DNA of 64,000 bases from Mucilaginibacter sabulilitoris (GTDB lineage Bacteria > Bacteroidota > Bacteroidia > Sphingobacteriales > Sphingobacteriaceae): assembly GCF_034262375.1 (NCBI RefSeq), contig NZ_CP139558.1:5580001-5644000 (forward strand), in the 5' to 3' direction. Every line of letters begins with the position of its first letter. Position 1 is the first letter of the stretch. The notes beneath the pieces are model-generated. The model ran no database searches and had not been told where the DNA came from. It was given only the letters and a program-made list of their open reading frames with translations. A program made the translations under genes and the position numbers. Positions 18,882-28,500 of the stretch are shown one piece after another.

Positions 18882-19598
18882 TTACTGTGCCGGTTTCTTT
18901 GCAGCAGCATCGGCTGCCTTTTTAGCTTTAACAGCGTTTACATAGGCCTTAAATAGTTCATGCCAGTTACGGCCGTTACTGTTCAGGTACTGCTCATTTT
19001 TAGTTTTATAGATCTCAAATATGGCCGATACCTGTTTAATGTTCTTAAAATCAATTGCCTGTTCACGGGCTTGTTTCAGGTTAGCCAGGATAGCCGCCTC
19101 TTCAGTTGCCGTCAAATCGGGCACAATAGCTTTATAGCCTGCAAGGGTAAAGGCTACTTTGCCAATGGTATATTTATCCAGTATCAACTCTACCTGCTCA
19201 TCGGTTAAATCTTTACGCAAACCGGTCATGAGATTTTCATGTACCGATTTGGGAAGCGAGGAATTGATAATGATCTGGCGATCCATTGTGCTCAGCATTT
19301 TGCCGGTGGCAGGATCAATACCCGCAGGCACGGATTCATAAGAGTGGCTGTTGTTCCAATCACGCACTGCTTTCAGGTGGGTAGCTATCACTTCCTTTAC
19401 CTGTGTTGCTTTTGCAGCGTCGTTAAGATTAAGCGAGCTTACCCAATCGGTAGCCTTTTTATCAATTTCGGCATCGGCTTTAGCCTGTGCCTCGGGCGAT
19501 GGCGCAGGTTTCGCAGCTGCCTGATCCTGTGCTTTACTTATGTTCGACAGCATCAGTAAAGATGCTAATGCCATACCTGCTATGCTTAATTTTTTCAT
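18882..19598 (-). CDS. DUF3826 family exported helical protein, copy 2
   Basis: 238 residues, with a signal peptide (ends SKAQ) and an Ala/Lys-rich C-terminal tail. It appears almost entirely helical. It aligns without large gaps to the protein at 40911-41591. Shared landmarks are L-DEQ (LTDEQVELI here), a T..Y...P-LT spacing, AREQAIDFKN, and a closing NEQYLNSNGRNWHELFKAY. The LT-x-x-Q-like motifs recall Spy/CpxP-type periplasmic chaperones, but I would not claim homology. I know DUF3826 as an uncharacterized Bacteroidota family and cannot give a function. It lies between a GH78 gene and the BNR gene in the operon. Confidence 0.7.
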   Translation of the reverse strand: MKKLSIAGMALASLLMLSNISKAQDQAAAKPAPSPEAQAKADAEIDKKATDWVSSLNLNDAAKATQVKEVIATHLKAVRDWNNSHSYESVPAGIDPATGKMLSTMDRQIIINSSLPKSVHENLMTGLRKDLTDEQVELILDKYTIGKVAFTLAGYKAIVPDLTATEEAAILANLKQAREQAIDFKNIKQVSAIFEIYKTKNEQYLNSNGRNWHELFKAYVNAVKAKKAADAAAKKPAQ

Positions 19599-19622
19599 CG
19601 TGAATAATATTTTATAATTGGT

Positions 19623-22376
19623 TTAACTTTTAACTTCAAAATCATAACTGCCTGATCCAATTTCAAAAACAGCCTTTCCATTTTCCATTTTGAGGAATTT
19701 AATGGTCTTTACAAAGCTTACCTTCTGGCCACCTTCAATTATATTCCCATTAGTATTTGTAGGTAAATAAACTTGCGCCTTACTATTAGGGGGTATGATA
19801 ATATGCCAGACAAAATTGCTCTTATTGCTCGTCCAGTTACTTTTTACCATACCATAAGGGGTTTGATATGAAGCGTTAACGCTATCGAGGTTTTTAATAA
19901 CCGAAGGGTTCATTACGATTTCCTTAAAACCGGCATTAACCGTTTTAATTCCCGCCAGATTCTGGTAAAACCAGGCAATCAAGTCGCCAAGCAACATAAT
20001 ATGGTTGCGCGAGTTCATTGCGGGATTGGCCGTATCACCGTTCCACAACTCCCAGATGGTTGTAGCACCATGCTTAGCCATATAACCCCAGCTTGGGTAA
20101 TCGCTGTTTGATGCTATCTGGTAAGCCATATCCGGCCTGCCATATTCTGTAAGGCCACGCATAAGCCATTGGGTGCCAATAACCCCGGTACTGATATGAC
20201 CGTTCGCTTCGTTCTGCACTTTATCGACTATATTTTTAAATACTGCCTGTCGGTTTACTGAGGGAGTAATGCCGAAATAAAGGGGCAGTAAATTAGCAGT
20301 AACCGTATTATTGTCGTACTTAAAATTCTTTTTGTCGAGGTATTCTTGATTAAATGCTTTACCCACATTCAACTGCAAAGAGGCAAAAGCTTGGACATCG
20401 GCGGGTTTATGAAGCAATCTGGCAAATTTTTCCATTAGCCCTGCTAAATGATAATAATATGCTGTTGCAATGAGCTGGCCATCAGTATTACGCGCCGGAT
20501 CTTTAGAGTGGATAAGCTCTGGCGATTCAGGTGGCACACACCAGTCGCCGTATTTGTCTTTTGTCACCAGGTAATCCTTCATATACTTTACCCGCATATA
20601 ATCCATCCATTTTTTCATGGAAGCATAATGCTTTTCAATTGGCGCTTTATCAGCAAACTGACGGTATAGCATATCGGCTACCAAAATATAAGTACCGGGC
20701 CAGGTCATGTTATCGCTGTAGTAATTCCAATAAGCCGGGGCAACATCAGGTATCGCGCCATCTGGTTTTTGCGATTCGGCAATGTCATCAAGCCATTTAG
20801 CATAAAGGTTACCGTTAGCAAACACAAAACTTTCGCCTAATGAACCAACCGCACGGTCGCCCAGCCAGGGCATACGCTCATTACGCTGCGGGCAATCAAC
20901 CGGCATCCCTTTGTAATTACTTAAGATTCCCCAGTAAGCGTTTTGATAAATCTGGTTTACAAGTTGGTTGGAGGTTTCAAAATGTCCTATGGTTGTCATG
21001 GCATCATATACTACCTGCCCTTCAAAATCAGATAATTCAGGTTTGGCGGGATAACCGCTGATTTCCACATACCTAAAACCGTGGTAAACAAATACCGGGT
21101 GCCAGGTTTCTGTTTCACCTCCTTTCAGGGTATAAACATCTGTTACCTTAGCATCACGTAAATTGGCTACGTATAATTCGCCATTAGGTTGTACGGTTTC
21201 GGCATAGCGTAATGTTACTCTATCGCCACGATTACCTTTTACCCTCATTTGCAACCAACCAGCCATGTTTTGCCCCATGTCCATTATCCAGGTACCGGGT
21301 TTTAGCTGGGTAATGCCAACAGGTTTTACAACGCTCATCACTTTGATGGGCTCATTCATCTGTGCCACTAACTTGCCACCTGGTGATTCTACCAATCCGG
21401 CGTTTAACCATTTACTATCATCAAAGCCGGCGTTGCTCCATCCAATAAATTCTTTGGTAGCATCGTATTCCTCACCATCATATTCATTGTTGGTACGAAT
21501 TGGACCATCTGCGGTGAATTTCCAGCTGCCATCGCTTATAATTAACTGCTTGGCACCATTGGCATATTCCACCTCCAGCTGCAGCAGCATTTTTGGAAAA
21601 CCAAATTCTTTGATCTTTTTGGGCTTGTACTTTGGGCGCATCGTAAAAAAACGGCCATTACCCAATACCGTGGCAATAGCATTCGTGCCTTGCTTAATAT
21701 TTTCAGTAACGTCAAAAGTGCTGTACTTTACCGATTGTGTATAATCGGTTGGAGGTTCGGCCAGCACCTGATCGCCAATAATTTTACCATTTACGTATAG
21801 TTCGTAATGCCCCAGGCCAACAATGTAAACGGTGGCCTTTTTTATGCCCGGTTTAACATCAAACTGTTTACGGTAGTAGCGGGCCGACAAACGGGAAAAC
21901 TTTGAAACACTATCCCAGGGGAAGCCATTATCATAACCTACCCAGCGGGCTTTCCAGTCAGCAGCATTAAGCAAGCCTTCCGTCCATTTAGCGGGTTCGC
22001 TCCATTTACTTTCGCCGGTGTTAGTCCATACTTTAACCTTCCAATAACAAGCCATACGACTCTGTAATGGCTTGCCTGCATAATTAACCATAATAGACTG
22101 ATCAGAATTTACCTTATGAGAATCCCACAAATCGCCATGGTTGGCTGCCAGCATTGCAGGACTTGAAGCTACAAGTATCTGATAAGCCGCTTGATTGGTA
22201 TTACGTGCATCGCTCAAAATCTGCCAGCTTAAACGCGGATGAATAGTGCCAATACCCAAGGGATTTTCCAGCATTTCGCATTTCAGGTTTTGCAGGCTAA
22301 TATTAGCATAACAATTTAAGCAGATGCTTAAAACAGCAGTAAAAATGAGGGCGATATGTGTTAATATCCGCTTCAT
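19623..22376 (-). CDS. GH78 alpha-L-rhamnosidase, exported
   Basis: 917 residues, full family length. A signal peptide (ends CYANI) is followed by the GH78 N-terminus LKCEMLENPLGIGTIHPRLSW (21 residues in the protein, about 31-51; key residues are P-LGI and PRLSW). Then come two sandwich domains (YIVGLGHYELYVNGKIIGD, about 184-202) and the barrel. The acid motif is VDCPQRNERMPWLGD (about 493-507, Glu about 500). The second site is GATTIWELWNGD near 780. A C-terminal sandwich carries the final beta strands. Both catalytic sites are intact. The gene begins 2 bp from the GH2 stop. Target: an alpha-L-rhamnosyl linkage in RG-II; which one cannot be read. Confidence 0.9.
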   Translation of the reverse strand: MKRILTHIALIFTAVLSICLNCYANISLQNLKCEMLENPLGIGTIHPRLSWQILSDARNTNQAAYQILVASSPAMLAANHGDLWDSHKVNSDQSIMVNYAGKPLQSRMACYWKVKVWTNTGESKWSEPAKWTEGLLNAADWKARWVGYDNGFPWDSVSKFSRLSARYYRKQFDVKPGIKKATVYIVGLGHYELYVNGKIIGDQVLAEPPTDYTQSVKYSTFDVTENIKQGTNAIATVLGNGRFFTMRPKYKPKKIKEFGFPKMLLQLEVEYANGAKQLIISDGSWKFTADGPIRTNNEYDGEEYDATKEFIGWSNAGFDDSKWLNAGLVESPGGKLVAQMNEPIKVMSVVKPVGITQLKPGTWIMDMGQNMAGWLQMRVKGNRGDRVTLRYAETVQPNGELYVANLRDAKVTDVYTLKGGETETWHPVFVYHGFRYVEISGYPAKPELSDFEGQVVYDAMTTIGHFETSNQLVNQIYQNAYWGILSNYKGMPVDCPQRNERMPWLGDRAVGSLGESFVFANGNLYAKWLDDIAESQKPDGAIPDVAPAYWNYYSDNMTWPGTYILVADMLYRQFADKAPIEKHYASMKKWMDYMRVKYMKDYLVTKDKYGDWCVPPESPELIHSKDPARNTDGQLIATAYYYHLAGLMEKFARLLHKPADVQAFASLQLNVGKAFNQEYLDKKNFKYDNNTVTANLLPLYFGITPSVNRQAVFKNIVDKVQNEANGHISTGVIGTQWLMRGLTEYGRPDMAYQIASNSDYPSWGYMAKHGATTIWELWNGDTANPAMNSRNHIMLLGDLIAWFYQNLAGIKTVNAGFKEIVMNPSVIKNLDSVNASYQTPYGMVKSNWTSNKSNFVWHIIIPPNSKAQVYLPTNTNGNIIEGGQKVSFVKTIKFLKMENGKAVFEIGSGSYDFEVKS

Positions 22377-22378
22377 TA

Positions 22379-25177
22379 TTATTTGCCCGAGAAATCAAAA
22401 TACAACGTTAATGGCAACGAATCTTCAATGTTCTTGTCGTAATTAAAGTATTTATTCTTTTGTCCGCTTGCTCCCAGATATTCAGGTTTCTGCGATTTGG
22501 TTCCTATAGGTGTTATGCCATGCATAAATGATATATCGCCTGACGGAAAAGCTGGTGCTACATTGTAAACTTTTTTAGGGTTTGCAGGCGTAAATAACCG
22601 CATAAATACATCCTGGTTATTGCACACTATGGTTATCGGCTGGCTTGTAGTTTCCAGTTTCATCCAGTACAGATTAGAATAATAACCTTTAAATTCAGGA
22701 TATACTACATTTCCCTCTCCGGTGATGGTGTTGTTATAAACTTTATTCCAAACGTCAAGAGACGTTCCCTTCATCCGGTTTTTCCACACACGGTATGGGC
22801 CATCGCCTAAATAGGTTACGCCTTTTACTTCTTTTTCGGGGAAAGAGAAGTTTACACCGAGCATTGTCGCTTCCTCTCCAATCGGCCAGTATCTTACATC
22901 CAGCTGAACCCATCCGGATGGATAAATGACCCACTTAAGCATAGGCTCGGTTTTTTTAGGCGGGAATTGCGCTTCAATAACCAGGTTATCCCCTTCGTAC
23001 CGGTGATTCAGTTTTTGAAAGCCCGACTGGTCTTGTCCTTCTATCAATACGGGTCCGTTATTAAAAGGAATATTGCCTTTAGCGTTTTTTACTTTTACCA
23101 TTATGCCGGAGTTCCGGTTAAACTCCAGTTCGAGACCATTGTTAGCCTTAACTTTAAACAGCGAATCTGTTTCTTCTATTGAGGCTTTGCTACCCCCGGT
23201 TTTGGTGATCATGCCCGCAGTAATTTTATCATGACTGCTGATAGGGAAACTCCATGTAAATATTTCGTTTTTAGAAGGATCAATGGCAGTTACATACAAC
23301 ACGTCAAAACTTTGCCAACCGGCAGGTAATTGCAGTTGCAGGTTACCATATTGACCAGGGATTACGTCCGGCGATGTAATAACACCTGTTTTAGAGGCAA
23401 CACCCGCCTTGTGATACGGATTATCAAGCTTAACCAGTTTATAGCTAAAGCTGCACTGTTTCAGGTTGGTATAGAAATATCGGTTCTCTAATCTGATAGC
23501 TCCGTTAAATGCCGGAGTTATTTCTGTTGGCTCCACGTAAACAGGGCTCCAAACTTCCTTGATAGTATAATAACTTCCTTCCTTTTCGTGATAAGGGCCT
23601 ACAATACCATCCGGACCATGGTCGAGGTCAGTATCCAGTTCGCCATTCTTATCTGTGCGCACTACAGCTTCATCAGCAAAATCCCATATAAAGCCACCTG
23701 CCGATAGTGGGGTGTGCCACATCTGATCCCAAAAATCATCCAAACCAGCACCTGCCCCACCATCGTAAAGACCGTGCAGAAACTCTGTTGGGAAAAATAT
23801 ATCATGCCCATGCATGGCAGTACCTGTGCCGTAATCATAATTGATATAATGCTGGGTATTTGTACCCCTGAAAATACCCCATGGATGTATCAGCGGGCGC
23901 TTCTGTATATCCAATTTATCAAATAAATGGTCAAGGTCGAAGTTAAAGCCACCTTCGTTACCGTTGTCCCAAACTACTATAGATGGATGATTTATATCTT
24001 TTTCAATAAGTTCTTTCACCAATTTAGAACCAACCTGCGTATCATAATGCTGATGCCAGCCGGTCAACTCGTCGAGCACAAATAATCCCAGTGAATCACA
24101 GGCATCCAAAAAATGATCATCAGGAGGATAATGCGACATACGCACCGCGTTCATGTTCATATCCTTCAGCATCTTTACATCCCCGATGCTTATATTTTTG
24201 TTAAGCGCCCTGCCGGTTGTTGGCCAGAAAGAATGACGATTAACCCCTTTAAACTTGATCTTTACGTTATTTACATAAATACCATCGTGCACTCGTAATT
24301 CCACCGTGCGGAAACCAAACCTTTGCTTAACGGTATGTGTTGCCTTGCCATTCTGATTAAGGGTAAATACCACATTGTATAGGTTGGGTGACTCCGGAGT
24401 CCATAATTTAGGAGAAGCGATCCGCGTGGCTATGTTAACCAATGTATCGCCGACGTTCACTTTAGCCGTAAAAGCCGCTCCTATTTTTTGACCGTTGACT
24501 GCGTATATCTGCCCTGTAACAGTACCGGCTTTAGCAGACGAAAGTTTTAAAGCAGCCTTTAAATTACCATTGGCTTTCGCATCAACCGCGTAATAGTTGA
24601 TATGCGCCTGAGGCATTGCCTCCAAAAATACCGGACGAAAAATACCGCCGAAAATCCAGAAATCGCCTTTTCTTTCGGCTGCATTAACCGAAGGATTCGC
24701 AGAGTGTTTAGAAACAGTTACCTCCAGCAGATTGGTTTTGCCATAATTAAGCAAACTGCTTATATCATATTTAAAACGATAAAATGAGCCCTGGTGGATA
24801 GCCCCCGCTGATTTGCCATTTATTTTAACTTCGGTATCGGTCATGGAACCATCAAAAACTATATTTATAGCTTTTCCCTGCCATGCAGAGGGTACCGTAA
24901 ATTCATATTTATACAGCCCTTGTTCCTTGCCCCTTAAACTATCTTTGGCCAATCCATAATTATATTTGCCAAAGCCTTGAAACTCCCAGTTTGATGGTAC
25001 CGGGATGGTAGTCCATTTGCCGGAATTACGCCCCTGGGTGCAGAAAAACTGCCAGTTAACGGTATGATCGCTACCCGTGCCTGATAAATACATTTTTTGT
25101 GTTTCCTGGGCGCGGGCTTTTAACCCGGTTACAATAAACAGTGCACATATACATATTTTTAAGCAGGCAGATCTCAT
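22379..25177 (-). CDS. GH2 glycosidase, possible beta-D-galacturonidase type, exported
   Basis: 932 residues with a signal peptide (ends ARAQ). The order is jelly roll (KAINIVFDGSMTDTEVKING), Ig-like domain, TIM barrel and a long C-terminal sandwich. The acid/base Glu is in WDNGNEGGFNFD (about E408). The nucleophile is probably the Glu in FFPTEFLHGLYDGG (about E465), an unusual context compared with beta-galactosidases. A GFIWDFADEAVV strand follows. This differs clearly from the LacZ-type GH2 at 4400-7693. A Bacteroides RG-II GH2 acts as a beta-D-galacturonidase, and this protein is a candidate for the same step; that assignment is inference. It is packed 7 bp from the esterase gene. Confidence 0.83.
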   Translation of the reverse strand: MRSACLKICICALFIVTGLKARAQETQKMYLSGTGSDHTVNWQFFCTQGRNSGKWTTIPVPSNWEFQGFGKYNYGLAKDSLRGKEQGLYKYEFTVPSAWQGKAINIVFDGSMTDTEVKINGKSAGAIHQGSFYRFKYDISSLLNYGKTNLLEVTVSKHSANPSVNAAERKGDFWIFGGIFRPVFLEAMPQAHINYYAVDAKANGNLKAALKLSSAKAGTVTGQIYAVNGQKIGAAFTAKVNVGDTLVNIATRIASPKLWTPESPNLYNVVFTLNQNGKATHTVKQRFGFRTVELRVHDGIYVNNVKIKFKGVNRHSFWPTTGRALNKNISIGDVKMLKDMNMNAVRMSHYPPDDHFLDACDSLGLFVLDELTGWHQHYDTQVGSKLVKELIEKDINHPSIVVWDNGNEGGFNFDLDHLFDKLDIQKRPLIHPWGIFRGTNTQHYINYDYGTGTAMHGHDIFFPTEFLHGLYDGGAGAGLDDFWDQMWHTPLSAGGFIWDFADEAVVRTDKNGELDTDLDHGPDGIVGPYHEKEGSYYTIKEVWSPVYVEPTEITPAFNGAIRLENRYFYTNLKQCSFSYKLVKLDNPYHKAGVASKTGVITSPDVIPGQYGNLQLQLPAGWQSFDVLYVTAIDPSKNEIFTWSFPISSHDKITAGMITKTGGSKASIEETDSLFKVKANNGLELEFNRNSGIMVKVKNAKGNIPFNNGPVLIEGQDQSGFQKLNHRYEGDNLVIEAQFPPKKTEPMLKWVIYPSGWVQLDVRYWPIGEEATMLGVNFSFPEKEVKGVTYLGDGPYRVWKNRMKGTSLDVWNKVYNNTITGEGNVVYPEFKGYYSNLYWMKLETTSQPITIVCNNQDVFMRLFTPANPKKVYNVAPAFPSGDISFMHGITPIGTKSQKPEYLGASGQKNKYFNYDKNIEDSLPLTLYFDFSGK

Positions 25178-25184
25178 AGGTTTA

Positions 25185-26642
25185 TTAGTTTGAGGTTAAG
25201 GTGAATTTTAAAGGATTATCTGTGCGAAATGGTACCGCCGGTAATCCGTTCTTATTATAAAAATTAGGTTGGGCCGACTCTGACCATGCAAAGCGGGAGG
25301 CCATAGGGTTACTTACAGAGGAAGCCGATACTACCACAGTATTGCCTTTTATTGTAGCTTCGGCAGGCACAAATTTGCCGTCCTGGCCGGCTATGGTAAA
25401 ATCGGTAAGCGGTTTACCGTCATGGCTTACCAATCCGCTGCCTTGATAATTAAACTGCAGGATGATTTTATTGCCGCTCACCTTCATGCTTTTGTACATT
25501 GGCCCGGAAAAGACTACGTTCTTTTGCCCATAAGTGTTAGCCAAAGCCTGTAATTCCAACCGGTGACCTACCTCCCATTTAAATGGGGGGTGAATATTTT
25601 TCAAATCATCGTTCAGATCGGTAGTTACGATCATACCTGTATGTGGAATTTGCAGCGCCAATGTTTGCGCCTCGCGGAGTTCAGGCTCAGTAAATTCTGT
25701 AAAAGGCACTTCGCCTTTACTTTTAGAATAATAGAACGGCGCTATTTGCACGTAATAAAACGGCATATTTTTATTGCCCCACAGCTTGCGCCAGTTATTG
25801 ATCAGCGCCTCCATTTTGTAGGTATAACTAATGGTTTCGGCCAAAAAGCAACTGGTTTCGCCCTGGTACCATAAAAATCCTTTTATGGCAAATGGCGACA
25901 AAGGCTCTATCATTTTAGCATAGAATTTACCAGGGTCATTTGAAATTTGAATATTATTGGCCTTAAAGTAAGGAATTGCATCATATGCCTCCTGTGGCGC
26001 CCAGGGCTCAATATGGCTACCACTTACAGCCGATGAAATGATACCTACGGGAACTTTTAAATCATCATTTAAATTTTTACCGAAGAAATATCCGGCTGCC
26101 GAAAATGCCCTTAAAGCCGAATCTTCTGCCACACTCCAGCCCGAATGGGTAGCATCTGGTTTTTGCAGATTTTTTTGGGTAACCAGAAATATCCTGATCT
26201 GGGGGTTATGTGCGCGTTGCAATTCATCAACGGGAGAATTAACCGTACTGGTATCGGGCTTTTTTACCTTGCTGTTCTTACGCATTTCATACTGCATATT
26301 TGACTGTCCGGAGCACAACCAAACTTCGCCAACCAAAATATTATTAAGCTTTATGGTATTGATGCCGGCGATTGTTAGCGTTGCCGGTTCAGCAGATGCA
26401 GGCATGGGGCTAAGCGTTACCATCCATTTACCTTCGGCATTAGCTACAACTGTTTTGGTTTGATTTTTAAAGTTAATGGTAACCTTTTCGCCCTTAGCAG
26501 CAGTACCCCAGATTGGTACAGGCTGATTACGCTGCAGCACCATTCCGTTACCTAATATTTTAGGCAAAACAATCTGCGCCCTGCTTTTGGTAAAATAAAA
26601 CAAGCTTATGGCCATCCAGCAAAAAAAAGTTGCTCTCTTCAT
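25185..26642 (-). CDS. SGNH-type sialate O-acetylesterase-like carbohydrate esterase, exported
   Basis: 485 residues with a signal peptide (ends SRAQ). An N-terminal sandwich (GMVLQRNQPVPIWGTA) precedes the SGNH block I motif EVWLCSGQSNMQYEM (Ser about 114). SAVSGSHIEPW, GFLWYQGETSCF (Gly/Gln/Glu of block III) and DLNDDLKNIHP (Asp/His of block V) complete the catalytic set. Members deacetylate sugars; in pectin loci they are thought to remove acetyl groups from methylfucose, aceric acid or galacturonate. There is no sialic acid gene nearby, so the family name should not be taken literally. It lies 2 bp from the propeller gene. Confidence 0.87.
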   Translation of the reverse strand: MKRATFFCWMAISLFYFTKSRAQIVLPKILGNGMVLQRNQPVPIWGTAAKGEKVTINFKNQTKTVVANAEGKWMVTLSPMPASAEPATLTIAGINTIKLNNILVGEVWLCSGQSNMQYEMRKNSKVKKPDTSTVNSPVDELQRAHNPQIRIFLVTQKNLQKPDATHSGWSVAEDSALRAFSAAGYFFGKNLNDDLKVPVGIISSAVSGSHIEPWAPQEAYDAIPYFKANNIQISNDPGKFYAKMIEPLSPFAIKGFLWYQGETSCFLAETISYTYKMEALINNWRKLWGNKNMPFYYVQIAPFYYSKSKGEVPFTEFTEPELREAQTLALQIPHTGMIVTTDLNDDLKNIHPPFKWEVGHRLELQALANTYGQKNVVFSGPMYKSMKVSGNKIILQFNYQGSGLVSHDGKPLTDFTIAGQDGKFVPAEATIKGNTVVVSASSVSNPMASRFAWSESAQPNFYNKNGLPAVPFRTDNPLKFTLTSN

Positions 26643-26644
26643 CC

Positions 26645-28483
26645 TTAATAGTTGCTTGTTTTAAATGATTTTATATAGAACACTGCCTGTTTAACAGCCT
26701 CGCCAGGTTTAGGCAAATCATAATCCTGATCTGTAGGAGTATCCGCATTGGGGAAACGCCTAACGTCGCCAGTTCTGAAAACTACGCGGTTAACGGTAAG
26801 CACAGGCGCGAAAAATAAACTGGTTAAAACATCCTTCCCGTTTACGTTTACAGTATAAAAGCGGGTATTTGTATGCAGTTTTAAAATAATGTGGTAAGAT
26901 TTCCCTGCTTCGTATTTCATAATATTCTTATCGCGATAGCCCGCTTTGGTATAAAACCTGCCAGCCGAATCAAGTGTAAGCCTGATAGCGGCATCGCCCT
27001 TTTCATTCTGAAATTCTATGTCCAGCTTACCGGTATTATTTTGGCCTGGAACTATGGTAAAATCGGCCAGTAGTTTTTTTGATGCGGGTACAACCCGCTC
27101 TGCTTTAGCATAATCAAACGGGTCGCTATCCTTTAAAGTCAGACTGCGTTCTCCGTCAGGGGCTTTTTCTATCGTAACCGGAGCCCATTGCGGACTGTAG
27201 GTATTCCATTTTTCCAGCTCCTTACCTGCCGGCATATCGTTAAATACTTCATTAGCATGCGCATCGGAAACTTCAGTTACTGGTACAGGTATAGATGATA
27301 CCCAAATGTCCTCTTTATTCATACTATAGGTAACCCATAGTTTGCCGTCGGGTGGCATACCGTTACCTTCTTCGATACCGCGTACATATTGAGGGCCATA
27401 AGATTTATAAGCTCCGCCGTAACGTAACGAAGTGATCTCTCCATTCACCAGTAAAAGGTTAGTATAATTCAAACCGTCCTGACTTGTAGAAATAGCCAGC
27501 GGCCACCGAAACTCTGACGGATTATAAACCGTAGCGTATTTACCGTCAGACGTACGTTGCCCCCATATTTTGGCATTACTATTTACAAAGTGCGGAGCTC
27601 TTGAAGCATTTGCCGGCCAGGTTTTACCATTGTCGGTACTGATAGCAGTGAGCGCGTTTTTCCATAAACCTACTACCCTCCCATCTGTCAGATGATAAAA
27701 GTTAAAGGCTTTATACTCTTTATGCAGCGGTATTAAAGGGTCTTTTCTGTCGGTTTCCTCAGCCCATTGCATCATCATTAATGGGTTATCCATTAGTTCA
27801 TCACACGCCTGTACAAAGCCTTTATCCTTACTCTTTTTATAAAATGGATAGCTGGTATTTTTTTCAGCCCATTTAGGATTGTAATGGATAAAATAGATGG
27901 GGCCATATTTACCATCGGGCAAAACCTCACGCACTACACGACCTATACCCAAACCATCATTAGGATCATCATGGCCATCTAAACAAATACCGTAAAAACC
28001 AAGTACCAGCAAACGTTTTGATTTGGCGGTATAAAACCCCATACGCTGGTGCATTACCGAATACAGGTCCTTAGCTACGCCCGGATGTCCTTCTTTTGTA
28101 GTACCATCGGGTATTTTATACTGAGGGAATACTACGGTTGGTTTTGACCAGGTTTGACCATCTTTGGAAGTAATTACCAGGGTTTGACCCGGAGGAACAC
28201 TCTCGCCAACCTTGTCACTCAGGTATTCCACATAAAAAGTATTGTTCCAGTAAGCCAGCATGGGCGCATGGTTATAGGTAAAACCAAAGCCATCTGCCAG
28301 TTCAGGATGTTCGCGATTGGCACGAAATATTTGCTGACTATGTACACCCACTACCGGGCTTAGTTGCCCGTGATGATAATCTACATTAACAACAGTATTA
28401 CCGGTGTAATGCACCGTATCCTGCGCCATTGTGGTAAAAGCAGTTAAAATTAATATAGACAATATACTAAATGTTTTATTCAT
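26645..28483 (-). CDS. Beta-propeller glycosidase, GH143-like (candidate Dha hydrolase), exported
   Basis: 612 residues from ATG 28483. An in-frame TTG at 28504 would add seven residues before the signal peptide and overlap the upstream gene by 4 bp; I prefer the ATG because MNKTFSILSILILTAFTTMAQ starts there (21 residues, about 1-21). The N-terminal 420 residues carry Asp-box-like motifs (TSKDGQTWSKP, STDNGKTWP, TSQDGLNYTNL). The C-terminal 190 residues look like a concanavalin-type sandwich (FTIVPGQNNTGKLDIEFQNE). In Bacteroides a GH143 Dha hydrolase is, as I recall, fused to GH142; a GH142 protein occurs separately at 61487. The GH143 call is therefore from fold, size and context. Confidence 0.55.
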   Translation of the reverse strand: MNKTFSILSILILTAFTTMAQDTVHYTGNTVVNVDYHHGQLSPVVGVHSQQIFRANREHPELADGFGFTYNHAPMLAYWNNTFYVEYLSDKVGESVPPGQTLVITSKDGQTWSKPTVVFPQYKIPDGTTKEGHPGVAKDLYSVMHQRMGFYTAKSKRLLVLGFYGICLDGHDDPNDGLGIGRVVREVLPDGKYGPIYFIHYNPKWAEKNTSYPFYKKSKDKGFVQACDELMDNPLMMMQWAEETDRKDPLIPLHKEYKAFNFYHLTDGRVVGLWKNALTAISTDNGKTWPANASRAPHFVNSNAKIWGQRTSDGKYATVYNPSEFRWPLAISTSQDGLNYTNLLLVNGEITSLRYGGAYKSYGPQYVRGIEEGNGMPPDGKLWVTYSMNKEDIWVSSIPVPVTEVSDAHANEVFNDMPAGKELEKWNTYSPQWAPVTIEKAPDGERSLTLKDSDPFDYAKAERVVPASKKLLADFTIVPGQNNTGKLDIEFQNEKGDAAIRLTLDSAGRFYTKAGYRDKNIMKYEAGKSYHIILKLHTNTRFYTVNVNGKDVLTSLFFAPVLTVNRVVFRTGDVRRFPNADTPTDQDYDLPKPGEAVKQAVFYIKSFKTSNY

Positions 28484-28500
28484 GTCGGCTTTGTAGTTTT

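Noticed and set aside
17719..26642. A sialic acid catabolic function from the sialidase-like and sialate-esterase-like proteins
   Set aside because: These family names are historical. No NanE, NanK or other sialic acid gene is present, and all the neighbours fit pectin.
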